From: Candidatus Brocadiaceae bacterium
Lineage (GTDB): Bacteria > Planctomycetota > Brocadiia > SM23-32
NCBI GenBank assembly: GCA_003551785.1
Contig: PUNP01000607.1
Span: forward strand, 1 to 6,609
Reading direction: 5' to 3'
DNA length: 6,609 nt
Shown one piece after another: positions 1 through 5,833 of this stretch (positions are counted from its first letter, which is position 1; each line of letters starts with the position of its first letter). The translations under genes and the position numbers were made by a program. Below the pieces are notes generated by a model that had not been told where the DNA came from, did not search any database, and saw only the letters and a program-made list of their open reading frames with translations.

Positions 1-224
1 TGGTCTTAGCTTATGAGATCCTCGTAGTGAACCCTGCTGTCAGGAACCTTATTCGCGAACAGGAAATAGATCAGATATACTCTCAAATGCAAATGGGGCA
101 GGGCACCGGGATGCAGACAATGAATTCTTGTTTAGCCAGGCTGGTTAAAGAGGGGAAAATTACCGAATCCACCGCCTTGGCCCGGTGCAGTAATATTAAA
201 GAGATGGATTCGCTGCTGCAGTAG
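1..224 (+). CDS. pilT: Type IV pilus retraction ATPase PilT-like, C-terminal fragment
   Basis: This is the 3' end of a gene entering from the left edge; the first complete codon in frame is at position 3 and the stop TAG is at 222-224. The visible 73 residues match the C-terminal helical part of PilT-type secretion ATPases: the segment AVRNLIRE is the near-exact counterpart of the AIRNLIRE motif needed for pilus retraction in PilT, and it is followed by QIYSQMQMG, GMQTMN, and LVKEGKIT with a closing helix. PilT is a hexameric cytoplasmic ATPase at the base of the type IV pilus that powers pilin disassembly and twitching. The GTG at 27 is an internal valine codon and not the start, since the reading frame is open and family-like upstream of it. 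The Walker motifs lie outside the window, so a close paralogue such as PilU is possible, although the AVRNLIRE motif favours PilT. Confidence 0.88.
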   Translation, partial: VLAYEILVVNPAVRNLIREQEIDQIYSQMQMGQGTGMQTMNSCLARLVKEGKITESTALARCSNIKEMDSLLQ

Positions 225-328
225 GGGCGAAAAGATGACTACCCCGAAAATTCATAATTCAAGACAATATTAAATACAACAATTTGGAAATCAATATGTT
301 AAGTGTCATTTGGGTGACAAATTGCCGG
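225..328. other. Convergent spacer between pilT-like gene and HD gene
   Basis: This is an AT-rich 104-base spacer between two convergent genes. The only symmetry seen is TGTCA (304-308), a six-base loop, and TGACA (315-319). That stem has five pairs and no T-run on either side, so it is weak as a terminator. No gene or RNA is recognised here. Confidence 0.4.
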
Positions 329-1633
329 TTAAGACATCGGGATTTCATTGGCGAATCCGAAAAGATTGCCGCATACTTCACCGATTATTTTGCTTTTCGA
401 TTTCAACCTGGGGGATATAAAAACATAGAATTTCCATAAATTGCGATGCTGCTGCTGAAGAACTTTTATTTCATCCGAGTTGATGTCGCAAAAGCGGATA
501 AGATTATTTTTCCCGATATTGACCGGCATCTGCGCTTCTTTCAGCGCCATCTCAGCAGAGGGACAGTAGATAGCGATTTCATGGGGGGCAGCCCCCGTTT
601 CAGAGGCGATTTTTTTTTCCGTATCGTGCCTTATCCCCTTATGGTTATGGTGGTAGGATTCAACAAGCGATTCAACATTATTGTCCCCTATCTCACGTGA
701 GATCATGTAGCAGCGCTTGAAAAGCCTTCTTTCGATGAACCATTGTGTGAGTTCATTAAGAGACTCATCGCTTTCGAATTTTACCTGTAAAAAAGGTATC
801 AGCGTATCATCTTTTAGATTATATAATTCTGCTGGAGACATTCCGATTTCTAATGCCCGTTCAATGGCTTTTGAGATCATTGCGCCTGCGGCAATTTTGG
901 CATGGTGGTAATAGACTCGTTCGCTCAAAACGTACCTTATTCTGAGCAAATGCGTTATTTCGCTCAGTGCATCACGTCGGAAAATGCCGTTATGATGGAG
1001 TTTCAGGGTTAGCATTGCGTCGTCTATATGAAAATAATGAAAAAGCCGCTCGTCGTATAACTGTGATAATCCACAGAAGTAATTATCCCTTTTTAAATAG
1101 TCAAGCAGATCAGCACAAATCATTCCATCAACGAGCTGAGTTAAATATAACTTATCCTTTCGGGATTCAACTTCCGGGTTAAGAATATCCATTGCCAACC
1201 GCCCGGCATCGGTTTGTGAAAGTATCTCGCCTATGACACTGTTAAGTATGAAATATTCATATCTCTCCCAGTCACAGTCATGCCGTGAAAGCAGCTTACG
1301 TTCATCCTCAAAAGTGTGGCCGAAAGGTATATGCGTGACATCGTGCAACAGAGCGGCTAAGCGGACCGCTTTTTTTTCAGGCTCGGGGATAATGATTTCC
1401 TGATAATTTTCTAGTGCTTCCATGATCTTTTTCGACATCCAGCATGTGCCCATTGAATGCTCGAAGCGTGAATGCAGTGCCCCCGGATAAACGAAGAAGG
1501 AAGCTCCTAATTGACGTATCCCTCTTAAACGCTGTAACTGCGGTGTGTCGAGCAGTTGAAGTTCTTCGGCAGTCAAAAATATATCTCCGTGTATCGGGTC
1601 TCTTATTTTTTTGTTATTTATGTTATGTTTCAT
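329..1633 (-). CDS. HD-superfamily phosphohydrolase (SAMHD1/dNTPase-like, COG1078 type)
   Basis: This is a 434-residue metal-dependent phosphohydrolase, close to the usual 400-450 residues of the family. The N-terminus carries the family signature IRDPIHGDI (residues 10-18), then LQRLRGIRQLG and the ALHSRFEHSMG segment. The metal-binding HD set is complete: H59, H97-D98 in LLHDVTHIPFGH, and D178 in LLDYLKRDNYF. Relatives hydrolyse dNTPs to nucleoside plus triphosphate (SAMHD1, EF1143) or act on other nucleotides; the exact substrate cannot be read from sequence. The frame is open back to an ATG at 1675, but that start would lie 53 bases inside truA and add 14 unconserved residues. I chose the ATG at 1633, just before the conserved domain. 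It overlaps the truA stop by 11 bases, which suggests translational coupling, and it has no strong ribosome binding site of its own. The TAA stop is at 331-329. Confidence 0.87.
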   Translation of the reverse strand: MKHNINNKKIRDPIHGDIFLTAEELQLLDTPQLQRLRGIRQLGASFFVYPGALHSRFEHSMGTCWMSKKIMEALENYQEIIIPEPEKKAVRLAALLHDVTHIPFGHTFEDERKLLSRHDCDWERYEYFILNSVIGEILSQTDAGRLAMDILNPEVESRKDKLYLTQLVDGMICADLLDYLKRDNYFCGLSQLYDERLFHYFHIDDAMLTLKLHHNGIFRRDALSEITHLLRIRYVLSERVYYHHAKIAAGAMISKAIERALEIGMSPAELYNLKDDTLIPFLQVKFESDESLNELTQWFIERRLFKRCYMISREIGDNNVESLVESYHHNHKGIRHDTEKKIASETGAAPHEIAIYCPSAEMALKEAQMPVNIGKNNLIRFCDINSDEIKVLQQQHRNLWKFYVFISPRLKSKSKIIGEVCGNLFGFANEIPMS

Positions 1634-2402
1634 ATTTATTAAATAGTGAAAGTGATCTACCATAGCATATTTCATAGAGCATCAATCCGCCTGGTGGGGC
1701 GGTAGGCCCTGCCTGTTTACGGTCATTGCATTCTAAAATACTTTCAAATTTTTTAAGAGAAAATCCACCGCAACCGACTTCCGTCATGCTTCCGACCAGG
1801 TTCCTGACCATATTATACGTAAACCCACTGCCTTCGATAAAATAGTTCAGCATATCGCCTTCTCGTATCCAATGGCTGTTGAATATGGTTCTCACCGTGC
1901 TTTCTGTATCCCCTCCCGAAGCCGTGAAAGACGCGAAATCGTGTGTGCCCTTAATTAATTCAGCGGCTGAATTCAGGGAGTTAATATCCATCTTTCGCTC
2001 AATTCTGGTGCAATACCTCTCGAAAAGAGGGCGTTTGGTTTCACTTAAAATAATCGAATACCGGTAAGTTTTTTTCACGGCGTCGAAACGTGCATGGAAA
2101 TTATCAGGCACTTCATAGATGGCTCTTACGCTTATATCGTGAGTTGAAAGCCAGAAATTTATGGCATGCAGGTACGTATGGCAGGAGTGGCTGGAATGAG
2201 AATCGAAGTGAGCCATTTGGGATAAAGCGTGAACTCCTGCATCGGTTCTGCCGGCACCATGAAGAACCGTTCTTGTGTTTTTGCCCGCAGCTTTTGATAC
2301 AGCACGTTCGAGCTCGCCCTGGACTGTCCTGACATCTGGCTGAAGCTGCCAGCCGCAGAAATTGGTCCCGTCATATTCTATTTTTAACAGTCTGCGTCCC
2401 AT
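1623..2402 (-). CDS. truA: tRNA pseudouridine(38-40) synthase TruA
   Basis: This 259-residue protein converts uridines 38, 39 and 40 in the anticodon arm of many tRNAs to pseudouridine, in the cytoplasm. The N-terminal LKIEYDGTNFCGWQLQ (residues 7-22) is the family opening. The catalytic aspartate is D54 in GRTDAGVHA. Further family blocks are HDFASF (154-159), FTYNMVRN (194-201) and AGPTAPPGGL (231-240). Length matches the usual 245-270. The frame stays open to an ATG at 2462, but the ATG at 2402 is preferred: it has a strong Shine-Dalgarno sequence (GGAGG at 2415-2411 followed by AGAGGAAG) and begins right at the conserved region. It is the first gene of a two-gene unit with the HD phosphohydrolase, whose start overlaps its stop, and it is divergent from dapF across a 134-base gap. 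Confidence 0.96.
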   Translation of the reverse strand: MGRRLLKIEYDGTNFCGWQLQPDVRTVQGELERAVSKAAGKNTRTVLHGAGRTDAGVHALSQMAHFDSHSSHSCHTYLHAINFWLSTHDISVRAIYEVPDNFHARFDAVKKTYRYSIILSETKRPLFERYCTRIERKMDINSLNSAAELIKGTHDFASFTASGGDTESTVRTIFNSHWIREGDMLNYFIEGSGFTYNMVRNLVGSMTEVGCGGFSLKKFESILECNDRKQAGPTAPPGGLMLYEICYGRSLSLFNKYET

Positions 2403-2410
2403 CTTCCTCT

Positions 2411-2415
2411 CCTCC
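2411..2415 (-). promoter_or_regulatory. Ribosome binding site fixing the truA start
   Basis: Read on the minus strand, GGAGG is followed by eight bases and then the ATG at 2402. This is a near-ideal Shine-Dalgarno and is the main reason for choosing the 2402 start over the upstream in-frame ATG at 2462. Confidence 0.85.
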
Positions 2416-2423
2416 GTCTGCAA

Positions 2424-2452
2424 TTGAGCAATGTGGAAAAACTGCGTATAAT
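2424..2452 (+). promoter_or_regulatory. Candidate sigma70-type promoter for dapF
   Basis: TTGAGC at 2424-2429 and TATAAT at 2447-2452 are separated by exactly 17 bases. A second TATAAT follows at once (2453-2458). A start near 2459 would give a leader of about 78 bases to the dapF ATG. The -10 is a perfect match and the -35 matches in four of six positions. The call rests only on consensus matching. Confidence 0.5.
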
Positions 2453-2474
2453 TATAATTCAAGTTCGCTTATAT
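2451..2474 (-). promoter_or_regulatory. Weak candidate promoter for the truA-HD unit
   Basis: On the minus strand a perfect TATAAT lies at 2456-2451, inside the same AT block that holds the dapF -10 boxes. The best -35 upstream with 17-18 spacing is poor (about three of six matches). If used, it would start truA transcription around 2444, leaving a leader of about 40 bases. The -10 is clear and the -35 is not. Confidence 0.3.
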
Positions 2475-2536
2475 TTCTAACTCACATCGAAGAGGGGAAA
2501 AGCTTTGTTACTGGATATTTACCTCGGGAGAATACA

Positions 2537-3394
2537 ATGAATTTTACAAAAATGCATGGAATAGGTAATGATTACGTATTTGTTGATGTTTTCGAGCAGG
2601 AGATTGTAAACCCGGCAGAGATAGCCAGGCGCGTGTCGCCCCGCAATTTTTCTGTAGGGTCGGATGGATTAATTCTTATCGGCCCTTCGCAAAAAGCCGA
2701 TGCATCGATGCGGATTTTCAATGCCGACGGCAGTGAAGCGGAAATGTGCGGAAACGGCGTGAGGTGCGTGGCAAAATACGTCTGGGACCATGACATCACA
2801 AAAAAAAATCCGCTCACAATAGAGACGCAAGCGGGAGTGAAGACCCTGCAGCTTACCCTTGATGATGAGACGGATTTGGTAGAGACCGTGCGGGTCGATA
2901 TGGGAAAACCCGGACTGAAAAGTTCTGAAATCCCCGTCATTACAGGTGATGGTGACGAGGAGGTCGTCGATTATTCCGTTGTCATTTCCGGTCATCATAT
3001 AAAAATAACATGTGTTTCTATGGGCAATCCGCACTGCATTGTACCCGTGGATACTTTTGAGCAGTTTGATTGGAGGAAGCTGGGGAGCGCCATTGAAAAT
3101 AACTCTATATTCCCCCGGCGTACGAATGTTCACTTTGTGAAACCGATTTCACGCACAGAAATTGATGTTAAAACATGGGAACGCGGCAGCGGGGCGACTC
3201 TCGCCTGCGGGACGGGCGCCTCCGCCGTATGCGTGGCGGCGAATCTGCTTGGAATTGCAGAGCCCGATGTTAAAGTGAACCTGCCGGGCGGCAGCCTGGA
3301 TATCGAGTGGGATAAAAATACTGATAAAGTGTATATGACCGGCCCCGCCGTCGAGGTCTATAAGGGGGTATGGACGGGTTATACCTTGCTTTAA
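2537..3394 (+). CDS. dapF: Diaminopimelate epimerase DapF
   Basis: This 285-residue cytoplasmic enzyme is a cofactor-independent racemase that converts LL-diaminopimelate to meso-diaminopimelate, the precursor of lysine and of the peptidoglycan cross-link. It opens with the classic FTKMHGIGNDYVFVD (residues 3-17). Both catalytic cysteines are present in their standard contexts: C71 in EMCGNGVRC and C224 in TLACGTGASA, the latter following the ERGSG segment. The substrate-binding NADGSEAEMCGNG and MGNPHC motifs are intact. Length is normal (about 270-290). The ATG at 2537 has a good ribosome binding site, CGGGAG ending six bases upstream. It is divergent from truA and followed 66 bases later by a toxin-antitoxin pair that is not functionally related. 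No other dap or lys gene is adjacent. Confidence 0.97.
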   Translation: MNFTKMHGIGNDYVFVDVFEQEIVNPAEIARRVSPRNFSVGSDGLILIGPSQKADASMRIFNADGSEAEMCGNGVRCVAKYVWDHDITKKNPLTIETQAGVKTLQLTLDDETDLVETVRVDMGKPGLKSSEIPVITGDGDEEVVDYSVVISGHHIKITCVSMGNPHCIVPVDTFEQFDWRKLGSAIENNSIFPRRTNVHFVKPISRTEIDVKTWERGSGATLACGTGASAVCVAANLLGIAEPDVKVNLPGGSLDIEWDKNTDKVYMTGPAVEVYKGVWTGYTLL

Positions 3395-3402
3395 GTTTTA
3401 CT

Positions 3403-3446
3403 TTGTGATAAAATGAAGTTGAACTTTAACATTAACATTATCTTCA
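3403..3446 (+). promoter_or_regulatory. Candidate promoter and operator of the toxin-antitoxin pair
   Basis: A plausible but weak promoter is TTGTGA (3403-3408), 18 bases, then TAACAT (3427-3432). Between the two boxes lies the perfect palindrome AAGTT-G-AACTT (3416-3426). A wider pair, TGAAG (3414-3418) and CTTCA (3442-3446), encloses the -10. Phd/YefM-type antitoxins are known to repress their own promoters by binding such palindromes, so this is the likely autoregulation site. The binding itself is inferred. Confidence 0.4.
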
Positions 3447-3460
3447 TTGAGGGGTGTGGA

Positions 3461-3697
3461 ATGGATACGATTACCATGGTTGAATTTCGTAAAGACGCCG
3501 GTGATATCGTCGAGCGTGTGAAAAGTGGGGAAGAGCTTGTTCTTTCTTATCGGGGTAAACCTGTTATGCGGCTTGAGCCGATTCAGGATGATCGTGTCAG
3601 TAAAGATGATCCCTTTTACCATTTACCTGAAATGGCGGTAGACGAAGGTGATTCTGTTAGCAATGAAGAGATTGACAGGATAATTTATGAGAAATAA
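3461..3697 (+). CDS. Type II antitoxin, Phd/YefM family
   Basis: This 78-residue protein has the layout of a Phd/YefM-fold antitoxin. The N-terminal part (residues 1-42) is a DNA-binding and dimerising region with ITMVEFRKDAGDIVERVKSGE and the hallmark SYRGKPVMRLEPI. The acidic C-terminal tail (DDPFYHLPEMA to SNEEIDRIIYEK) would wrap around and inhibit the toxin. An ATG 48 bases upstream (3413) is in frame, but its 16 extra residues are hydrophobic and unlike the family. The ATG at 3461 has a clear GAGGGG ribosome binding site (3449-3454, six bases away) and starts at the conserved region. Its stop overlaps the start of the PIN toxin by 11 bases, the usual antitoxin-first arrangement. It probably represses its own promoter, which carries a palindrome just upstream. 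Confidence 0.87.
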   Translation: MDTITMVEFRKDAGDIVERVKSGEELVLSYRGKPVMRLEPIQDDRVSKDDPFYHLPEMAVDEGDSVSNEEIDRIIYEK

Positions 3698-4106
3698 GAT
3701 ATTTGTTGATACCAGCGGTTTTTACGCCGTACTCGTTAAAAAGGACGACAGCCATCAAAAGGCGAAGAGGGTATTTTGGGAAGCAGGTGAGTCTGGAGAT
3801 GTTTTTGTTACCACCGATTATATCCTTGATGAAACTGTAACATTGTTAAGGTCAAGAGGGTATAACTTTTTGCTGTCAGGATTGATAAACATTATCTTCA
3901 ATTCGCGGGCCTGCCAGGTAAAATGGATGGATGCAGAAAAGTTTCGGCAAACATGGCGTTTGGTCCAGAATCGTTCTGATCAGGATTGGTCCTTTACTGA
4001 TTGTTTCAGCTTCGGGACCATGGACGATCTAAAAATTCAAAAAGCATTGACAAAAGACAATCATTTCAAACATGCCGGGTACGAGGCTTTATTGGTTGAA
4101 CCATAA
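3687..4106 (+). CDS. Type II toxin, PIN-domain ribonuclease (VapC-like)
   Basis: This 139-residue PIN-domain protein is probably a magnesium-dependent RNase that blocks translation when the antitoxin is degraded; VapC toxins often cut tRNA or rRNA. The acidic active-site quartet is intact: D8 in FVDTSGFYA, E49 in ILDETVTLL, D105 in SFTDCFSF and D124 in TKDNHF. Both the ALTKDNHF block and the following GYEALL match the typical PIN C-terminus, and the length is normal (about 130-145). The ATG at 3687 overlaps the antitoxin end by 11 bases and has an AGG ribosome binding core seven bases upstream, so the two are co-translated. It appears full length and active. Its RNA target cannot be predicted. 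Confidence 0.9.
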   Translation: MRNKIFVDTSGFYAVLVKKDDSHQKAKRVFWEAGESGDVFVTTDYILDETVTLLRSRGYNFLLSGLINIIFNSRACQVKWMDAEKFRQTWRLVQNRSDQDWSFTDCFSFGTMDDLKIQKALTKDNHFKHAGYEALLVEP

Positions 4107-4145
4107 ATAATGCCGGTGCAGCCAGACCGAACCCCGACTCGTAGT

Positions 4146-4163
4146 GGACGCTTTCAAGCGTCC
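4146..4163. repeat. REP-like hairpin 1
   Basis: GGACGCT (4146-4152) pairs perfectly with AGCGTCC (4157-4163) across a TTCA loop. It is GC-rich and stable and could form on either strand. No T-run follows on the plus strand, so a classical intrinsic terminator is not supported. Confidence 0.6.
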
Positions 4164-4166
4164 TCG

Positions 4167-4182
4167 TGCGCAGTAACGCGCA
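4167..4182. repeat. REP-like hairpin 2
   Basis: TGCGC (4167-4171) pairs with GCGCA (4178-4182) across a six-base AGTAAC loop. It sits four bases after the first hairpin, giving a two-hairpin unit like those seen in REP elements. Confidence 0.45.
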
Positions 4183-4251
4183 ACGCCGGGATTAATGCGA
4201 AATCAGCGTGAGTCGCTTGTCGCTGGTCCTTTGAAGATTATCCATACATTT

Positions 4252-4269
4252 ACAGGCAGGAATGCCTGT
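4252..4269. repeat. Hairpin at the ribD 3' end; possible bidirectional terminator
   Basis: ACAGGCA (4252-4258) pairs perfectly with TGCCTGT (4263-4269) across a GGAA tetraloop, six bases beyond the ribD stop. It may end ribD transcription from the right and toxin transcription from the left. The following bases (TTTCACG on plus, AAATG on minus) do not form a real T-run, so terminator function is uncertain. It may instead be another member of the repeat family. Confidence 0.45.
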
Positions 4270-4275
4270 TTCACG

Positions 4276-5481
4276 TTACTTATACCACTGGCGCGGGTCG
4301 TTGAACCAGCCTTCGATTTTTATGTCATTGTCCAGTATTTCTAATGTGGAAATGGGTTCGGAGGGGGGGATCACCTGATGCTCGGTTGTGAGTTCCCCAA
4401 GCAGATTTATGGCGGAGTCCATTTTTTCGACTCCTCTCCCGCCGGCGGGAGTTGCAGCGTCAGCGCCGCCGGCTATCTTACCGGCGATAAAAACGATTGC
4501 TTTGTCAATCAAACCGGCGTCGATAAATCCGCCAAGCGTTTCGCCCCCTCCCTCAACAAGCACATTGTGCGCCCGACGCTGTCCTAAAATGCGCAGGAGC
4601 ACTTCCAGGTCTAACCTGTTTTCATGGTTATCTGAAGATTTGACGGGCAAAAGCTCACAGCCGGACTTTTCCAGTTCATTGATATTCTTTGGCGGATGGT
4701 TTGCAGGAAACGCCAGGATGACGGGTATGGACTCAGCCGTTTGTATCAGCCGGGAGTCCGGCTGCGGGATGGAATTTCCACAAATAACGACTCTGGCAGG
4801 GACTCGCTTGCATTCAGCATCACGGCATGTCAGCAAGGCATCGTCCATTATAGCCGTGCGGCTGCCAACGATGACCGCATCTACCATCCCCCTGATTTGA
4901 TGAACCCTCTTTCTTGACTTTTCTGAACTGATCCATTGGGAATGGCCGGATTTAGTGGCGATTTTACCATCCAGTGTCATGGCCCACTTAGCTGTTACTA
5001 TAGGTTTTTTTTCTTTAATTGACTTGTAAAAAGCAGCGTTTTGAATGACAGCAGCGTTTTTCCTGAGTCCCGAAGTCACCTGAATACCGGCGTCTTTCAT
5101 TACATCGATGCCTCTGTTTTTATTCATAGAAGAGTCCGGTGAGTGAACTGCCCACAAAGGGTCTTCAGCCGCGATGGCAACCCTGGCGATGCCGGCCCGT
5201 ATTATAGCTTCTGAGCAGGGGGGCGTTTTGCCGTGATGTGCACACGGTTCTAAAGTGACATACATGTCGGCATGACGAGTATCAAAACCGTTTTCCCGTG
5301 CGTTTTGAATCGCTTCTGCTTCCGCATGCGGGTTTCCGTAACGGGTATGATAACCGCGGCCGATGACCTGGCCGTTTTTAACGATTACTGCGCCTACCAG
5401 GGGATTCGGCTCCACATAACCGCGTCCTTTTTCAGCAAGCTGTAACGCGGTGTCCATAAATTCGATATGTATGTTGGTCAT
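4276..5481 (-). CDS. ribD: Bifunctional riboflavin biosynthesis protein RibD (deaminase/reductase)
   Basis: This 401-residue cytoplasmic enzyme catalyses two consecutive steps of riboflavin synthesis: deamination of the diaminopyrimidine ribosylamino-phosphate, then NADPH-dependent reduction of its ribose. The N-terminal deaminase domain (about residues 5-145) has VEPNPLVGAV, the zinc site H52-A-E54, and C80/C89 in PCAHHGKTPPC, with E54 as the catalytic proton shuttle. The C-terminal reductase domain (about 160-385) has KWAMTLDGKIAT, SQWISSE, DAVIVGSRTAIMDD and VLVEGGGETLGGF. The frame is open upstream to 5769, but those 96 codons do not resemble RibD. The ATG at 5481 begins about where the family begins, with a GGAG 11 bases upstream (rather far). 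Oddities: the usual DPNP-x-V-x-G-x-G loop is replaced by a segment about eight residues longer starting DPLWAVHSP (residues 107-124). No other rib gene is adjacent. Confidence 0.95.
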   Translation of the reverse strand: MTNIHIEFMDTALQLAEKGRGYVEPNPLVGAVIVKNGQVIGRGYHTRYGNPHAEAEAIQNARENGFDTRHADMYVTLEPCAHHGKTPPCSEAIIRAGIARVAIAAEDPLWAVHSPDSSMNKNRGIDVMKDAGIQVTSGLRKNAAVIQNAAFYKSIKEKKPIVTAKWAMTLDGKIATKSGHSQWISSEKSRKRVHQIRGMVDAVIVGSRTAIMDDALLTCRDAECKRVPARVVICGNSIPQPDSRLIQTAESIPVILAFPANHPPKNINELEKSGCELLPVKSSDNHENRLDLEVLLRILGQRRAHNVLVEGGGETLGGFIDAGLIDKAIVFIAGKIAGGADAATPAGGRGVEKMDSAINLLGELTTEHQVIPPSEPISTLEILDNDIKIEGWFNDPRQWYK

Positions 5482-5538
5482 AATGTGACTTACTCCGTAG
5501 GAGAACTGCCATTTCTTTCTGTGACATGAACAGCGGCT

Positions 5539-5544
5539 TGTCAA
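5539..5544 (-). promoter_or_regulatory. Isolated perfect -35 box (TTGACA) upstream of ribD
   Basis: The minus strand reads TTGACA here, 57 bases before the ribD start codon. There is no convincing -10 at 16-18 spacing (the bases read approximately CAGAAA), so this is a weaker promoter candidate than the one at 5672-5700. Confidence 0.2.
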
Positions 5545-5671
5545 CTTAAATTGCCGTTGTCGTTGGTTTATGGAATGCACGTTAAAACGCATCCAGATGA
5601 AGCTTAATGCAGGTACCGGAGGCTGAACGCGGAAACGGGCGCTGACGATTATTCGATTAGCGTTATGTGGA

Positions 5672-5700
5672 ATTCTATCATAGCCGGCTATGTATTTCAA
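5672..5700 (-). promoter_or_regulatory. Candidate ribD promoter with palindromic operator in the spacer
   Basis: On the minus strand TTGAAA (5700-5695) and TAGAAT (5677-5672) are separated by exactly 17 bases, each matching the sigma70 consensus in five of six positions. The spacer contains the perfect 14-base palindrome CATAGCCGGCTATG (5679-5692), almost centred. Transcription starting near 5665 would leave a leader of about 180 bases before ribD. Repressor binding is inferred from the geometry only. Confidence 0.5.
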
Positions 5701-5726
5701 CATGATTCGTTCGAAGCTGTGCGGCG

Positions 5727-5817
5727 GGAATTTGCGCCCTCCCAAAATGTTGCAGGTGGGGAATTTCAACGAATTCTGGTATTGCCTGTACGCAGAAAAA
5801 CTTACAGCGCAAATTCC
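5727..5817. repeat. 91-base element bounded by an 11-base perfect inverted repeat
   Basis: GGAATTTGCGC (5727-5737) is matched perfectly by GCGCAAATTCC (5807-5817). Inside are two smaller hairpins: GAATT (5761-5765) / AATTC (5772-5776) with a six-base loop, and CTGTA (5786-5790) / TACAG (5803-5807), which shares G5807 with the long stem. The whole could fold as a multi-branched RNA or be a tiny inverted-repeat mobile element. No target-site duplication is visible at the edges. Confidence 0.45.
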
Positions 5818-5833
5818 TCATGTTGTTCTATGT

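Larger units (their letters stand above)
4107..4275. other. Convergent spacer with hairpin cluster
   Basis: These 169 bases lie between the convergent toxin gene and ribD. No ORF of interest is seen. They hold at least three perfect short hairpins, listed separately, and a looser CAGCG (4204-4208) / CGCTG (4221-4225) pair. The block is richer in GC than the flanking gene ends. This arrangement is typical of REP-like extragenic palindromes or a mutual terminator region. Confidence 0.55.

Noticed and set aside
304..319. Terminator between the pilT-like and HD genes
   Set aside because: The stem is only five pairs with no T-run on either side.
2572..3133. Antisense open frames across dapF
   Set aside because: They are antiparallel to a clear dapF with both catalytic cysteines and show no family features; shadow frames.
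3434..3900. 13-base direct repeat AACATTATCTTCA before the antitoxin and inside the toxin gene
   Set aside because: One repeat of this length in 6.6 kb is compatible with chance, and the second copy is plain coding sequence.
4378..4917. Plus-strand open frames across ribD
   Set aside because: They lie entirely within the reductase domain of ribD on the opposite strand and show no recognisable features.
5584..5671. Integron attC-like recombination site ending in GCGTTATGT
   Set aside because: AACGC (5586-5590) and GCGTT (5660-5664) can pair, but the outer core consensus RYYYAAC/GTTRRRY is not met and no inner box pair is visible. No cassette or integrase is present.
5482..5769. In-frame 96-codon upstream extension of ribD
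   Set aside because: The translation is rich in Arg, Ser, His and Pro, resembles no RibD N-terminus, has no ribosome binding site at its ATG, and contains the palindrome and promoter candidate. RibD homology begins at the ATG at 5481.
5482..5830. FMN (RFN) riboswitch upstream of ribD
   Set aside because: Some AAATTCCC-like strings occur on the minus strand, but the conserved RFN core blocks (GACCGGCGGT-like and CCGACGGT-like) are absent, and the strings lie upstream of the likely promoter.
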